Positions 1-12,790 of a stretch of DNA of 64,000 nt are shown here, in pieces. The position numbers were made by a program, and so were the translations under genes. The first letter of the stretch is position 1, and every line of letters starts with the position of its first letter. Where the stretch lies: contig JBAJFG010000362.1 of NCBI GenBank assembly GCA_037903475.1, forward strand, positions 1,178,001 through 1,242,000, read 5' to 3'. Under the pieces are notes generated by a model. That model saw only the letters and a program-made list of their open reading frames with translations, did not search any database and was not told where the DNA came from. Source of the stretch: Ancylostoma caninum. Taxonomy: Eukaryota > Nematoda > Chromadorea > Rhabditida > Ancylostomatidae.

Positions 1-3000
1 TTCGAGTACCAACTTGTTTGCGTGAGATAATTGGTGTTCGTAACAAAATTCCGACAATTTCTCGTTGGAAAAGGTTCTACCAGACAGGGCGGTTACCTAT
101 TTTGGATACGCTAGCGTCACATGCAATTTATGCCCTGTTTATTGTGGGTTTTTTCAACCATGAGCTAAAGCCATAATTTTGCATGAACATTTTAAGATCC
201 ATTTTCTGTCCCAAGGGTTAAAAACGTTTACTCAGGGGAATATTATTTTGCCCTAACCTATGAAGGGTACGTTCCTTAACTTGCACTAGAAATATAAGGG
301 CACTATCAATGTAAGGACACTTTCTGGGCATAGTTTAATTGGACCTCCACAAATATGGAGCATTCAAGGATGGGTGTTCCAATTTAAGGATACATAAATT
401 GGACGCCAGGGCTCTGTAAAATTGATAGTAGTAATTGCCGGTCTTGTTGCTCTCCACTAGCCATCCAATTAAAGCCAGCATTCGTAACCTTGTGGATAAA
501 GCTTCCCAGCTCCATTTCAATGGACTCAGTGACCTAATCCTCTGCTTTTTTTGGTATTTGATCGAGTGTACTGGCACCTAGCACCTCATGTGTCAACAAA
601 GCCTTATGAAGAAATATTCATTTATTTTTTAGCCACAAATTCTGCCCCTCAGAGTGCAAGTTTCCTTTTTTTTTATAACGGATACCATGCAGTAATTACT
701 AGTTGTTAGCCAGCCTGAGCAGCAAATTGATCAGAAAATGAATTTTGCTTTTGGTTCATCTTTTTTTGCTGCTCTGCGGCTGTGGTTCCTATGTATCGTT
801 CTGGATGAAATAGAATCTGGCTACTGGTAGCTCTCGAAACATTTGCTACCGCCTCTGAGAAGGATGAACACTGGATCGAGTCCACCAAATGTATGCACAT
901 AGTATGTGAGAGAAAAATGTGGAGAAGTTCCAGAAAAAGTAAAATTTATTAGGTAGATGTGTAAGAATTCAGTAGTAACATGTATGCTCCAAATTAAGTT
1001 AGAAACTATTTCAACGAAGCTCATACATCTTGCTTTAAAAGCAATTTTTCAAAAATCTTGTTTGCGCAACTGGATCAAGAAGATCTCCTGTCCTAGAAGT
1101 GAAGAAGAATCCATGACAAAATCTATCAATTCCTTATTTATTGCTGAAGAAAGTTGGAATATTTGCTCAAGAAGCCCTTCATACCTTCCCTCAGCAACTG
1201 CTTCTGACTTGCTTCTGAATTTCTACAAAAATAGAGATGATCGATCAACGAGAAAGTGCTCGGTTCTTGAATTTTTGCACCTTCCTGACTTTTATTCCTT
1301 CTACTCACAAAATTTTCTTATTATTGTTAAATTTTATTACCTCAAAACATCCACATCCCCTTGCTCCTTGCCTTAGCAGTGACCATCACCGCATTTTCCG
1401 CTCCTCGTCTCTTACATGTGCCTTGCCTCTCTAGGATTTTCCGGAATATCAAGTAGCACTCTAATTACTATCGCACGCACTATGTTTGCACTAATCTCTG
1501 TTCTTTTTTCTCGAATTTTGAATCAAAATACTACTGTACATATGTTTATCATTCAACAGGCATCTATCAATGGGTGTTCTACCACATAAAACCACAAATC
1601 GCATAGATTCACAATAGATTCCTTCATGCTCAAGCAATGTTTTGCGATCTGTTTGATACATATCCCAATGGGATTCATGCTTTGATGAATTTGGCCTCGT
1701 GACCGTTATGGATTTTTCCCACTTTTAGTGAATGTGTACAATGTTCCGCTCAGTTTTGATCGGTTTTAGGAGAATCTTGACTTTTCCCCACCTGTTCTCA
1801 TAACAAATATCGATTCTATAATAAATGTGTTGGTAAACACCAAAAAAGTTAATCTTCCTTGCACTATATTTTGTTAATCGTAGGCTCGTGTGATACCTTG
1901 GCATTCAAAATGGACTAAATGCTTAGATTCTAGATAAATCCTATATTTTAGCTGATTACAGTCTACGAGCAGTGAGTAGAGGGAGAGTTTACCTGTCCAC
2001 TCTCCGTTACTGCTCAATTCATTGGTTTCTCAGAGAATTTTTCAGGGAGATATAAGAACTAGAGAAAAAACTTCTCAATGCTGTGATTCGCAAATCTTTT
2101 TTTCTTTCAAGTCCAAAACGTTAAGGAATCCTTGAATTTCCACTCTTTCTCCTATTCGGAGACTCGGTATTGTGATGTCACACTATTCTATGACTAGTCA
2201 CTTCTAATCTCACTGTGTGAGCCAATCCTCCTTTGTGAGCTCTTTTATTCTCTAGACAACGTCACTAATGTCGGACACAATACATATCCCACGTGGATGA
2301 AAGCCTTGATTATCATGTTGTGTTCTCCGAAGAGTTCAATCACATAGAATACTCGCCTTCATTTGGAGAAAAATGAGAAAATCTCGTTGAATGTTGTGAG
2401 AGTTTGTATTTGTGAACTCACATCTTTATATTTTTGCTTACAAATCTTGAGAAAATAGTTTCCAAGGAAGTCTATGAAGGCTGAGAGCTGCTGCTATCCT
2501 GTCCGTGATCCATGTTTGAATTCCTAAACATGAGTAAGAACCAAGCGGTGCTCTGGCTGCAATTTAAGAGAACATTATTTACTGGGAACCAATTCTGGAG
2601 AATTTTTTTTGAATTGACCAGTTGGTCTTCCTTCAAAAAAAAAGAGACAGTCTAGAAAATTCTGCATTCCGTCCTTGATTAGCCCTCACATTTTTCAACG
2701 TTAATCCACCTGTTGCTTTCTCAGTGTATGCCTTCGCATCAGGAGTTCTCCTGCAGTTAACTGCAAGTCATTCCATCCATATGATGAACGTCATCTGTTT
2801 GTTTCGTCGAACTTTACGCAAATTTCTATAGATAGCACAGATCGCCCTTTTCACCCTTGGCTTTTTAAAACGTTTAAAAAATTGACCTTTCCAGTATTAG
2901 ATTACATTCGTGGGCTATAAATAAATTCTTGAACGTGTCAAAAGGTTCGTTTGCTCCGTCACAGATTCTGCAGCAATTCCTTTCACATTTCAGTGAAGTA

Positions 3001-3540
3001 ATTAGTTGACGGTGATGCAATTTATGCTAAAAAATTCCTACTATCTTGTTGCTTGTTTCATTTCCTCACAACTGTTTAAGAGCTCGCAGGAGTTCAACTG
3101 TCCAAATGTTCGCTGTGCAACCATATAACGGTACACATAGAAAACATACGCATTGATCGTTGATATTTTTGCTGGCTATATAACTTGGAAAATCTTCGCG
3201 ACATTATCTTGAACAGACTGGCAAAGTGTCCGCAATGAAAGAAAATGCACATTTGGGATGACAAAGATGCAAAGGGCTGGATGTTCGGGGTAAGTAGGAC
3301 ATTTGATATCCCGCTTTCCCTTATCCAGTGACCTTTAAAAACTGATGCGCATACAGACAGATCGAGAGCGTAATGCTCAAGGAAAAAACATGCGACATGC
3401 GGTGTTTGCTCTCTTTGCAGTGAACTCTGGTTTATCAGTGCCCTTACCCAGGTTAGAGATCGATTTTTGAAGTAGACTAGGAATTTTGGGTGAAAAAATC
3501 TGCGGTTGCCGAATTAAGAGGTCTGGTATTGCTCCTATTA
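1..3540. other. No supported gene
   Basis: AT-rich sequence with only short open frames. The longest, a frame at 957-1376, starts and ends without convincing splice sites or recognisable motifs. I see no repeat copy of the hairpin family, no RNA gene and no transposon ends here. Confidence 0.6.
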
Positions 3541-3765
3541 GTTTCTTCTAACACAGAACCACATGATATTGCAGCCGCCTATGCAGCAACAGACGAGGTG
3601 GCTTTAGATGCCCATGCAAATACAGCGACATGAGGTGTTGCTTTTGATGCTCATGCAAATAGAGGTGTTGCTTTAGATGCTCGTGCAACGACACATGTGT
3701 TGGGGCAGTTCCTCACCATAGGTGATGTCGCAACACCCAGCTCAAAGCGTAGCTTGCCCAATAGG
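3541..3765 (-). repeat. Hairpin repeat family, copy 1 (degenerate, inverted)
   Basis: Begins with the reverse complement of the family's conserved right end (TCTTCTAACACAG at about 3544). It continues with AGGTGTTGC-type subunits near 3635, 3662 and 3720. Two internal subunits (about 3625-3650 and 3658-3688) are near-identical tandem copies. It is more diverged than the copies at 14.6, 30.3 and 33.5 kb. Confidence 0.6.
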
Positions 3766-6700
3766 AAGCACGAATGTCACGAACTCGCAAACAGAACGTC
3801 AGATCGTGGGTGTGCTTACTGGTATTGAACTAATGATGATCCAAAGAAAAAATAACAAATTGTAAGCCTTTTTAAGATGGGCCTTGCCTTCTTACTATGC
3901 ATGGTCTCAGACTTCGTTTTTAAATCTGGAAATGCAGTCCTTTACCCATACATACGTAATTGCTCTTGCTTCACTACAGTTTTTTGGGTCTGGCTGCAGT
4001 TAGATCCACCTTGATGGATGTTTTGTGTGGAGATGGAGCTATTGAACGTTTCTTTGGCATTTTCTCATCACCGAATGGGTGCTAGGAGGGAATAAACTGA
4101 GATGAAATCCTTTCGAAAAGGAAATGTTTGGCATACATATTTCCGAAAAAACCCCTTGAAAAATTAGCGTACTTTTAGGTTCTGTAAGAAAGGTAAGGAT
4201 TAGTTCGGATACTTTCCCTCGTTCAGTTTAAGTCTCAATCCAATAATGATAACACGGTTGCACTGAGTAACTGACCCATGTAGTAAATAAAACGAAAACC
4301 AGTTCCATTCATGATCAAAAATCTTAGAAAGCATTTAACCTCTAAGACACCTAAACCGCCTTTCGTCTTTAACTTCATTCGAGATAGTTATTTATTTCGA
4401 TATGGCAACCTCTTCCCTTTACCACTCGTGTGATCCAAAAGCCCGAAATCTGCGATTCCATTATCCGAATACCTCTTTTGATCAGTATGCTGATGTATAT
4501 GCTTGGCGCATTTTTGCTTTTGTAGAAAGACATGGAAACGTCATCGAGGATCAAATTAGTTCGAGGTAACTGGTGTCTAGACGGCAATCCCAGATACAGT
4601 TCTAAGGTAGAAATCAAAAGTACTTTCCTCCTGAAGCAGTTTCAATTTTCTTGTTCTGATTTGAAGATATATTTGGAAACCTTATTTTCTTACCGGTATA
4701 GCTCACCCTAATTGTATTCGATGATTAAATAACCTACATGTACAGTATAGGAGCATTAATCTCATGGAAAATGTGATTGTACTAAGCAGCTAACCTAGTA
4801 ACACCGAGTCAAGCACGATTGTCTTATCATATTGGTTGCTTACAGACCTGCTCTTTTTCCCAGTAACTAAATAAATGAAGTATTTCTGTACCTTTATTTC
4901 CTCGATTAGCTTGCGTACAAGACCCGTAATTTCATTCTTTTCCAGAACGAATTGTAACACTTTGCAGTAGCTGCGTCGCTTCTGTTCACTTTTTGCACGA
5001 AATAGAATGCACAGATCAGTTTAAGCTGAAGGATAGGATTTCGCCGAGCAGAGATTTTACCTGACTGCGTGAAGAGCTGCTGCACATACATAGTTCTCTA
5101 CTGGCTCTCCAGCTCGCACGCAAGAGTTCAATGAAATTCGCAGCACGAAATACTTCCGTCTTATTTTATGAATTTTATTTCACGACCTTAGGGATTCCCT
5201 CCTCTCCCTTGTTCTTGAGCAAATCTCTCTATCCCTAGTGACTTCATTTTACTGTGAATATGTAGACGCTAAGATTTTAGGTAGCTGTGGATATTTGTCA
5301 CATCAGTCGTTTAGAAGAAAATGCCAAACTTCCACCCTTCTTTATAAATGCGATTCTCGGCAAGATTGTGACATTCCAACCGATTCGGAAGGGACTAGTT
5401 CCTCGGCAAAGCATTTCTATGTATATTTCATTCTTCAACTTCTCACATTCATATCCATTGAAGAGATGGAGAATTACGAACCATCTCGAGTTTTCCTCAG
5501 GGAACTTGGCTACTTTAGGTTAACAAAACCCCAAAAGTTATTGACTAACTATTTGTATGTATACATATTCATGAATCTCATTACTGGTAAACTAACCTCT
5601 GCCAGCTGCCGAGTGTGGTAGGACACAAAGCGGAGTGAATAATTCTATAACCTAACAGTAAGCCTCTACCATGTCTCGAAGTAAGCTTGGTCCATGGAAC
5701 ATTTTATGAAAACGTCCCACCTCGTTCAGCTTCTTCAATTCCGAAGTTGTTAGAGATCACAGAAACAAGGTGGTGTTCTATGATATAGGCTATCCTGAAA
5801 ATCCATTGTTTTTCCTAGTCTTGTAACGTTTGATGTTCATCACTGGAATAGCGTAACGAGGAGACCTGAAACCCGTCGAGAAAAAGAAACAAGGGAAAGG
5901 TGAAGCAGTGCTTGTAATGAAAAGTCTCTGAGTTCAGGTTGTCCCTGTAGAACCCCTGTGAACTGAAAAAAAAACCCTGAATATAGGCTACGTGATGGGA
6001 ACATCTAAGGTGCAGTATGGAGAGAGCAAAGAAGAATTTTTCCTGCATGTTTTGGCCTGATCTGGCCTCTGACCATTCAATAACCATCTCATTAACCACA
6101 TAAATTTAGGCTTAATTTCGGGCTTTTTTTAGGCCGCGCTGCCCACTATCCCTAATACTTTGCTATCCCTATGGCTTCCTCTAACTTTCTATTCCTACAG
6201 AAAGAAATTTATTCCCTTCAAGTAATGCACTTCTGTGATTTTGTTGCTTCCAGTATTTTGTTTGGAGCGTAACACGCACATCGAGTGCTCCTCAAAAAGC
6301 TCCAAATTGTTTTCGCCGATCTTAGTTCTGGAGAACATTATGAAGTCACTCCTGTTTACATACTACCATGCATACCTTCTTAGAGTCACGCGGTCCATTA
6401 ACTTCTTTCTTTTGTTGGAGAAAATAAGACATTAAATATGGAATAGATCAAAAATAGAATAGATTGCGGTCTGGAAGCACTCTCTCGCGTAAAAACTAGT
6501 ACATTTTTAGTACACTTCTTTGCACAGTATTCCTAACCTCCCTACGGAACGGTTTTGCCGTGAAATAGATGGAAACATCCCTTCTGGTCAGTGTTATCCA
6601 AGCTTCTGAATTAATCCGCTCATCGTCCCGGACATACTACACTCGTATACTCTCGTGGAACATTCTGGGTGCATGCGCGTGTCTGGGTGTTTGTAATCCG

Positions 6701-6820
6701 TTCCGCATAATTTAATTATATATGGCTTCTTTTTAAGCATTCTCCAAAGACAGAAACCCTACTGCTTGAAGTTCTCAAGTTCGTCGCGAGTTCATTCAGC
6801 CCACACCTACCTCCTTCATC
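3766..6820. other. No supported gene
   Basis: The frames at 5238-5621 (plus) and 5815-6099 (minus) are open for about 100-127 codons. They lack a convincing start, splice pattern or recognisable motif, and I treat them as chance. No repeat copy is seen. Confidence 0.5.
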
Positions 6821-6827
6821 GCCTAGA

Positions 6828-7207
6828 TATTTAAGGGGTGGAGCTCGCAGCTTTAAGGATAGGTCGCATCGGATCACGGACGGCTGACGTTGTTCACCTT
6901 TTCCGCAGCGCTCATCATCAGCTATTCAAGTCACATCGCCGCGCGGCAACATTCATCCGTCCGTCATGACATTCGACACCTTCGGCGTGTCTACGACTTT
7001 TCAACGACGACAAGTCTCACTGCAACAACAACATTGTGTGAAATTAGTTGTCAAGTAGCTACAGTGCTCTAGTGTTGAGTTCTCTAGCTCTTTGGTCTTC
7101 CTAGCACTCTTCATCTCCAACTTTTCTCCGGTTTTCCGTTTGAACACCTACGCTCTTTCCCCCGTGGGACATCTTTGTTATCTGTCACAACTTCTTCTTG
7201 AAATAAA
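6828..7207 (+). other. Possible short transcription unit
   Basis: A TATTTAA box at 6828-6834 is followed by a GC-richer stretch. An AATAAA hexamer lies at 7202-7207. Between them sits a 30-codon ATG frame at 6966-7058, rich in Thr and Gln, and an overlapping frame to 7072. The arrangement would fit a small RNA polymerase II unit, but nothing is recognisable in the peptide, so it could equally be a regulatory island or chance. Confidence 0.2.
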
Positions 7208-7892
7208 TCGAGGGAAATCCAGCGATCTCTGATGCTTGCTTAGATTAGGATTTGGAAGACAGAGACACGATCAGTTTCATGGGAGTCTCGCTAGGCCCAC
7301 TTGACACTCTGTATATTATTGAAATCCACATCTTCACACCTTTATGTACAAGCTCTTAATTGGCTCGTATACTCTGTTAATGTTGCCCAAAGTTTAGTAC
7401 AGTAACTATGCTATTTATAATATTTGACAGAGCGCATACCATTTACAATTTGCGCGTTACCTCCACTTGTTTTCCGTAATACAATTCCGATCTCCGACTC
7501 CTAGTTTTATTTATTTTTTGGTCCCTTTACCTTGATTCAAGTGAGAAAAGAAATGAGAGTGGTGAAAGTTGTTTTATCGAAACCTCGGTCTCTGTCAATC
7601 ACTCAGTCAGGCATTTGTTAGGTAATCGTTTTCGAATAGAGCTGTGTGGGCTACATCGTTTTTTTTTTCGTCAAAACCACGTTGAAACTTACAAAGTGCA
7701 TGCGGATATCAGTTAGTGACACTTTCAGTCTCCTGCCATCAACAGAATTCTGGGTTATTTACTAGTTCAACGATATGCTCTGACCAGAACGCAGCAACTC
7801 TTTTTTTATGTTCTGTGCTACACACTTTGCCTGCGTGTGTCCTCACGATTTTCCATGTAACGTCCGCAGAAATCCTTGCCGTCTTCATAATA

Positions 7893-8032
7893 AAGATGCC
7901 GCACTACTCAGCACTTCCGCAGAGGAGTGCCACGGCATCCGTGCTGTTGCATAGGTCTGTGCGGTGGCACTTCCCACGTTGCACACGGCACTGTGACGTT
8001 GCATGTTGCTGTGTTAGAAAACATTGTTTGTT
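7893..8032 (+). repeat. Hairpin repeat family, copy 2
   Basis: Carries GTGCCACGGC and CGTTGCACACGGC subunits. It ends in GACGTTGCATGTTGCTGTGTTAG at about 7993-8015, matching the conserved right end found in other copies. The CGTTGCACACGGC variant at 7967 links this copy with the array inside the receptor gene intron at 21.4-22.7 kb. Confidence 0.7.
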
Positions 8033-8143
8033 GCGGTAGGTACATCTCAGATCGGGTCAACTGAATTTTTAACCATGAGGGACTTCTATACAAAACTTCT
8101 GATGGAGCTTTAAAAGAACTCATAAGTGGGATTTTTGGCGTGC

Positions 8144-8155
8144 GGGGGGGGGGGG
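8144..8155 (+). repeat. Poly-G tract, 12 nt
   Basis: Uninterrupted run of 12 G on the plus strand. G tracts of this kind can form quadruplex structures; in C. elegans such tracts depend on the DOG-1 helicase for stability (established for that species). Confidence 0.9.
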
Positions 8156-8440
8156 TTCGAATCACGGTCCGCCCTAAACTTATATGCGCATCACAGCATA
8201 TATCCACGAGGAAACAACTATTACTTGCCAAGGCTATCAAATCTCGAAAAACTTTGGTTCCTCAGCGTTAGTTGCTTGCCCATCCTAGGAAGGAAACAGC
8301 AGTGTTCCCACATGTGGTTCAGCAAGAATGCCCATTTTCGTGATTGAGGTAATGATTGAAACAGATTCATCGTTCTGATGTCAATGAACACTACTGGTCG
8401 TTGTATTAGCGCAGCGAGATATTAATTAGACGTTTAGATC

Positions 8441-8479
8441 GTCCAGTAACTAAAAGTAAAACCATTTACGTTACTGGAC
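8441..8479. repeat. Inverted repeat, 10-bp perfect arms
   Basis: GTCCAGTAAC at 8441-8450 pairs with GTTACTGGAC at 8470-8479 across a 19-nt loop. The left arm with its flank (GATCGTCCAGTAACT) recurs as an exact reverse complement at about 14582-14596, just before a hairpin-family copy. It may therefore be a fragment of a larger mobile unit. Confidence 0.6.
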
Positions 8480-10385
8480 CAGTGGAGTTAAGTTCCTGGT
8501 GGGGGTGTCTATTCATGTAGGTATAGGATTTCAAATAGTTCTTGACAGCAAAGAGATTGGGGCTTTTGCAGCAATTATCAATCCCATACTGCAACAAATC
8601 TCCAAAATGTTGAAGAATTTAGGGTTCAGTTAGACCATTTATTGCCGCCACGATTCTTACCATCGGCTTGTCTGCGTTTTTTCGGTTTGTGTGCGTTTCT
8701 GGTGTCGATTTTGAGTGTATCGCCTTGATAAAAAAATCATTTCTCGCTGGAATAATTTTCCGACAATAAGACGTATGATACATTCAGTTCTTCACTTGCT
8801 GATGAGATTTTGCGCCAATTAGACCTGTATACAGACATTTTATATTGATAGTACATGACTGGCGATTTCAGTAAGCGGATCGCTTTGGACGATCATTATC
8901 ACTGTCCAGAACTGGAAGTAACAACGTCAATGCTGAGATCAATAAGTTCCATACGAGAGGTCTAGTTGCATCAATTAGGCATATCAAATCTTTGTTTTTC
9001 ACAGGAACGATGCAGCAGAAGTATCACATATGCCCATATTGCAAGCATCACCAAAAAAAGTGAAAATCAGACAGAACTCTCTGCATTTAGGAGGTTTTGC
9101 AATAATTAGCGTTGTATTGACGCGAAATACCTATGTGAATACCACTTAATTGAACATTTTGCAAGAGCACCGTTTTTCAATGAGTCTGGTAATATATAAA
9201 CCTTCAAAGCCTCCTTCAGACATCTGTATTGCACTGAGCTCTTGCACTCACGCGCCGGGAACTTGTTTCGAATTCTAATTCATGCTTCAATTTGAGTATG
9301 AGGGCTAACTCATTCGCAATTCCCTGCTTCAGTGAATTCTGCTCTAGAATTCCGTACTTTTTGCTGGAGATGTCTTCAAGCATGTCTGTACTTATTCTAA
9401 GCAGTCTCATACGGCGGATTCACACAGGATTTGCCCAGATCCGCGTCCGCCTGATGTTCGAAGCAATTCCCACGTACTACATGAATTCCTTGCCATTCGT
9501 AAAAGACTTCCGAGTTAACTGCAGACATCTTAACTTGTCAAGCTTCGTCATCGTAATCTTTGGTTAGTTTCAATGGCGAGCTGTAGTGTTTTCCTTGTTC
9601 ACAGCGGTGCACCAGCTTGCCAAACCCTGTCCCTCTTCGAAGTCATCCCTCCAAATACTCTCATGTTGTTTGGTTTGGCAGAGCACTTGATCATTTTCGC
9701 ATTTGAATATATACACGATACAAGCGTGTGCCACACTTTCATCCGTCTCGTTCCCTGCTCTTTCTGTTGTTCGCATTCCAGCGAGAATGCGGCAATGAAC
9801 TATTTTTTAACCACACTTAATCGACGCTAAACGAAAGGGCATTTATAATGAGTATGTGCCGCCATTTTGACTCTTTAGAAGAAGAATGCTACTGCTGTAC
9901 AGCAGAGTTCTGTCATCCAAGATATGCAGATCGTTTGAAGCAAGAGCAAAATTTATTAACTATTGCTAAGCTTGGGCTGTACCCAAAAATCGTTTTCAAT
10001 CTCGAAATATGGGTAGCGTGGTGTGATAACGAGGCAAATTTTCGCAGAGCTGTTTCTTTTTGTTGGCTTGCAGTAACTAATGAAGAAGAATGAATAGCTG
10101 CACGTGTACGGTTGCATCAGTTTTGTGCGTTATAATACACAAATATGCTTAATATCTTTACAAATTATCGAATCAGCTAGTGACGAGCATTTTGTAATTA
10201 GCCAAATGTATCAGATATTCAACAAGAATTAATTTCGTCATTGGGTAACAATAGAGGTAAGGCCTGCCCATAACAAGCTCTGATGTTGATTTTCACACAG
10301 TAATTATCATGAAAATTATAGGAAATGCAATTCAAATTTTAAAAAAGTCTGCGGTGAAAAGACTTTCCCCTAGGCTAGGAACTTG
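8480..10385. other. No assembled gene; candidate short frames only
   Basis: Two frames look somewhat protein-like. One is a 64-codon minus-strand ATG frame at 9216-9410, rich in Leu, Glu and Lys. The other is an 81-codon plus-strand ATG frame at 9848-10093 with clustered Cys and acidic residues. Neither has a recognisable domain, and both could be chance. Confidence 0.35.
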
Positions 10386-10520
10386 CAGCGCCACCACTAT
10401 GTTGTGCCACAGAGTGCCACGGCGCTGCAGCAACACCATTATGTCGTTGCACGGAGTGCCGCACTACTCCTTGTTGCTGTAAAGGTGCTGGTTCAAGTGC
10501 TGCTGTGTCCGAGAACACTT
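10386..10520 (+). repeat. Hairpin repeat family, copy 3
   Basis: Contains GCCACGGCGCTGCAGCAAC, ATGTCGTTGCACGGAGTGCC and CTCCTTGTTGCTGTAAAGG subunits, and ends in GTGCTGCTGTGTCCGAGAACA. Same order of subunits as other plus-oriented copies. Confidence 0.7.
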
Positions 10521-12617
10521 CCACAGCGAATGCTTTCATTTTTAGATATTGTTATTTCTGGTTTTTTGTAGTCGCGGAACCAGTGTTTTGATCGACATAA
10601 TTTGATCTCTCAATCCTGTTGGGACAAACAGGGAATGAGAAATGCTTAGTTCCTCTTTTTTTGTCTCCGGACGCTCCCAGCACTCGAAATTTTCGAAAAT
10701 AAACATTTCTATTTCCATTGATAATGAATCTTTAGACTATAATAATTTCCCAAACTGCTACCTAGTACGGATAAATTACAGGTGCGAAGCAACTATGTTG
10801 AATTTTTTACACCCCTACCTATGAAATCCTCGCACTTAAAGTTTTCAATCGTTGGTTTTTCCCTTGTGAATTAGTAGGAATCACTCACAGGAAAAACTTT
10901 TGAAAACATTGATTTGGAAGAGGTGTCTACTGGGAAGCCATGGCTTTCAAAGGAAAGCGCCCGAAGAATCGTTGCAGAATCTCATAACTTCGTCCAGTTG
11001 CTTGTTTTCTTTTGCTCCAAGACAAGCAAAGATTGAACGGGAAATGTGACTTCCTTATCAGGCAGTGTGTGACATTATCTATTTTGCTGGGCTTTAACAG
11101 TTCTGAAAAAAAAACACGGCGTTCTAACTTTGGAAAGTTTAATAGTTTTGAGTAGGGTTGAAAGTAATTTCATTCATATTCGGTTGGACTAGACACTGTT
11201 GAAGAATTTGTTACTATTTTTTCCTTTTTTTTTAAATTTTTTTCACATCATCAGGCTCACTAGCTACATAAAGGTTTTCTTAGCCTGCAAGAGAAGTAAA
11301 TTTACTTCAGCATTACTTTGTTACAAAATGATGTTGAATTTCTTCATTCAGCACCTCGAAACTAATTGTAAGACCTTTTGCTCATTTCCGTTCGAGACTC
11401 CGTAAACAGCTGAATGTTAACACTTTTCTGTTGCTGCCCTTTTCATTGCTTCATTTTCACTTGCCTTTTAAGCGCTGCCTGGCAGCAGACATTCCATCCT
11501 TTATAACATCGAATTTCGCTGGAACATAATCTACTCGATTCTAATTTGCGGACGCAGCAACCAGACAAAGAGCTCGCGGTTGGCTGCAAATGTTCCTTTT
11601 GCACGTCTCCACCACTGCATACCGCTGGCTAAGACAGATCTACAAAAACGTGCTCACATTAATAACATAAGCTTTTTCAAATGGGGGGACTATGAACTGA
11701 AGGTCATTATTTATGACAATCGAGAGATAGTGTTTCGTTGCTGAGCTCCAATTTTGCCTTACTAGCCTAGCTTTTTGTTGCCACGTTCCTATGTATGTAT
11801 GACATGACCGGTCTTCTTTAGGGCTTGCCAGTTTGATGCAGAGCACCAAAGTTTTTGAAAATTTCACCGTCAATACCTTGTTAGATGTGTGGTTTCAACT
11901 CTAAGATTACTCAGATTTCCCTAGTAAGGACTTATTCTGAACTGAAGAGGCAGTTCCTTGAATCTCTAAACGCTCGCTCGCTCCAGATGCTTGTTGGCCT
12001 ACTTTAACTTCGTTACTCTTGTGTTCAAAATTTCCTTCAGCTTCCTTTGCCCTTTCTCTAACCATCGCGAAACCAGCTACGAAGCGCTTCCCCAAATTAG
12101 CCCAGATTCTTTGTTCATTAATAAGTGTGGGTAGTACATTTATACCTAATTCTGACCTTGTACGAAAACAAGTACATATGTACGTAGGTAAAAAAAAAGA
12201 CTCACTACCCATTTGATTTACTTGGAATCTTATTATAGCTCTGAAATGCTAATTATTCTGGATACATTTTGATAGCCGAATATTCCATTTGGCTGCACGA
12301 CTTAGTCCTACGATATGCGTAGAATTTCGAGGATTTTCTGAAACTGATCCTCACATAATTGTGTGTCTCTGAAATGTGTGAACAAAATCCTCCCGAGCTT
12401 CACCCTCTACGATGAAAAAAACCTTTTTTGGGCCACTTCGTTAGCAGCCGTTCATAATTCAGCGGAATCGACATAGCAACAGCTACGGACCTTAAGGCTA
12501 GTTCCTGAAGTATGCTGCCTTTATGTTTTGTTATGTGCTTTTTGTGTTGTGTTCGATGTACATTCAATTTTTTTCCGTTTCTGCGGAAACATGAATGCAT
12601 TGTATAAGCAAAAAATT
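10521..12617. other. No supported gene
   Basis: T-rich sequence. The minus frame at 11907-12212 and plus frame at 11199-11405 have no recognisable motif or splice context. Confidence 0.5.
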
Positions 12618-12790
12618 AGCTGCTGCAGCACTTCCTCGTGCAAGGAGTTCGGTGCGTATGTGCTGCTGCAACGCAATCACGAAATGACACAGGTGCTGCT
12701 GCAACTCCTTGCACGTCATACAGCACCACCTTATACAGCGACACTGATGGTGTTGCAAATGCTTCCTCGCCATATAACGCGTCCTCTGAT
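12618..12790 (-). repeat. Hairpin repeat family, copy 4 (inverted)
   Basis: Repeated GTGCTGCTGCAAC and CAACTCCTTGCAC subunits with TACAGCGACA and GGTGTTGCAAATG, which read as the reverse complement of the usual copy. The two arms, GTGCAAGGAGTT near 12648 and AACTCCTTGCAC near 12700, are themselves inverted repeats. Open frames across this stretch on both strands are by-products of the repeat. Confidence 0.65.

Noticed and set aside
8150..8175. GGTTCGAATC, resembling a tRNA B box
   Set aside because: No T-stem complement (the 5' side is poly-G), no A box at the right distance and no acceptor stem, so not a tRNA.
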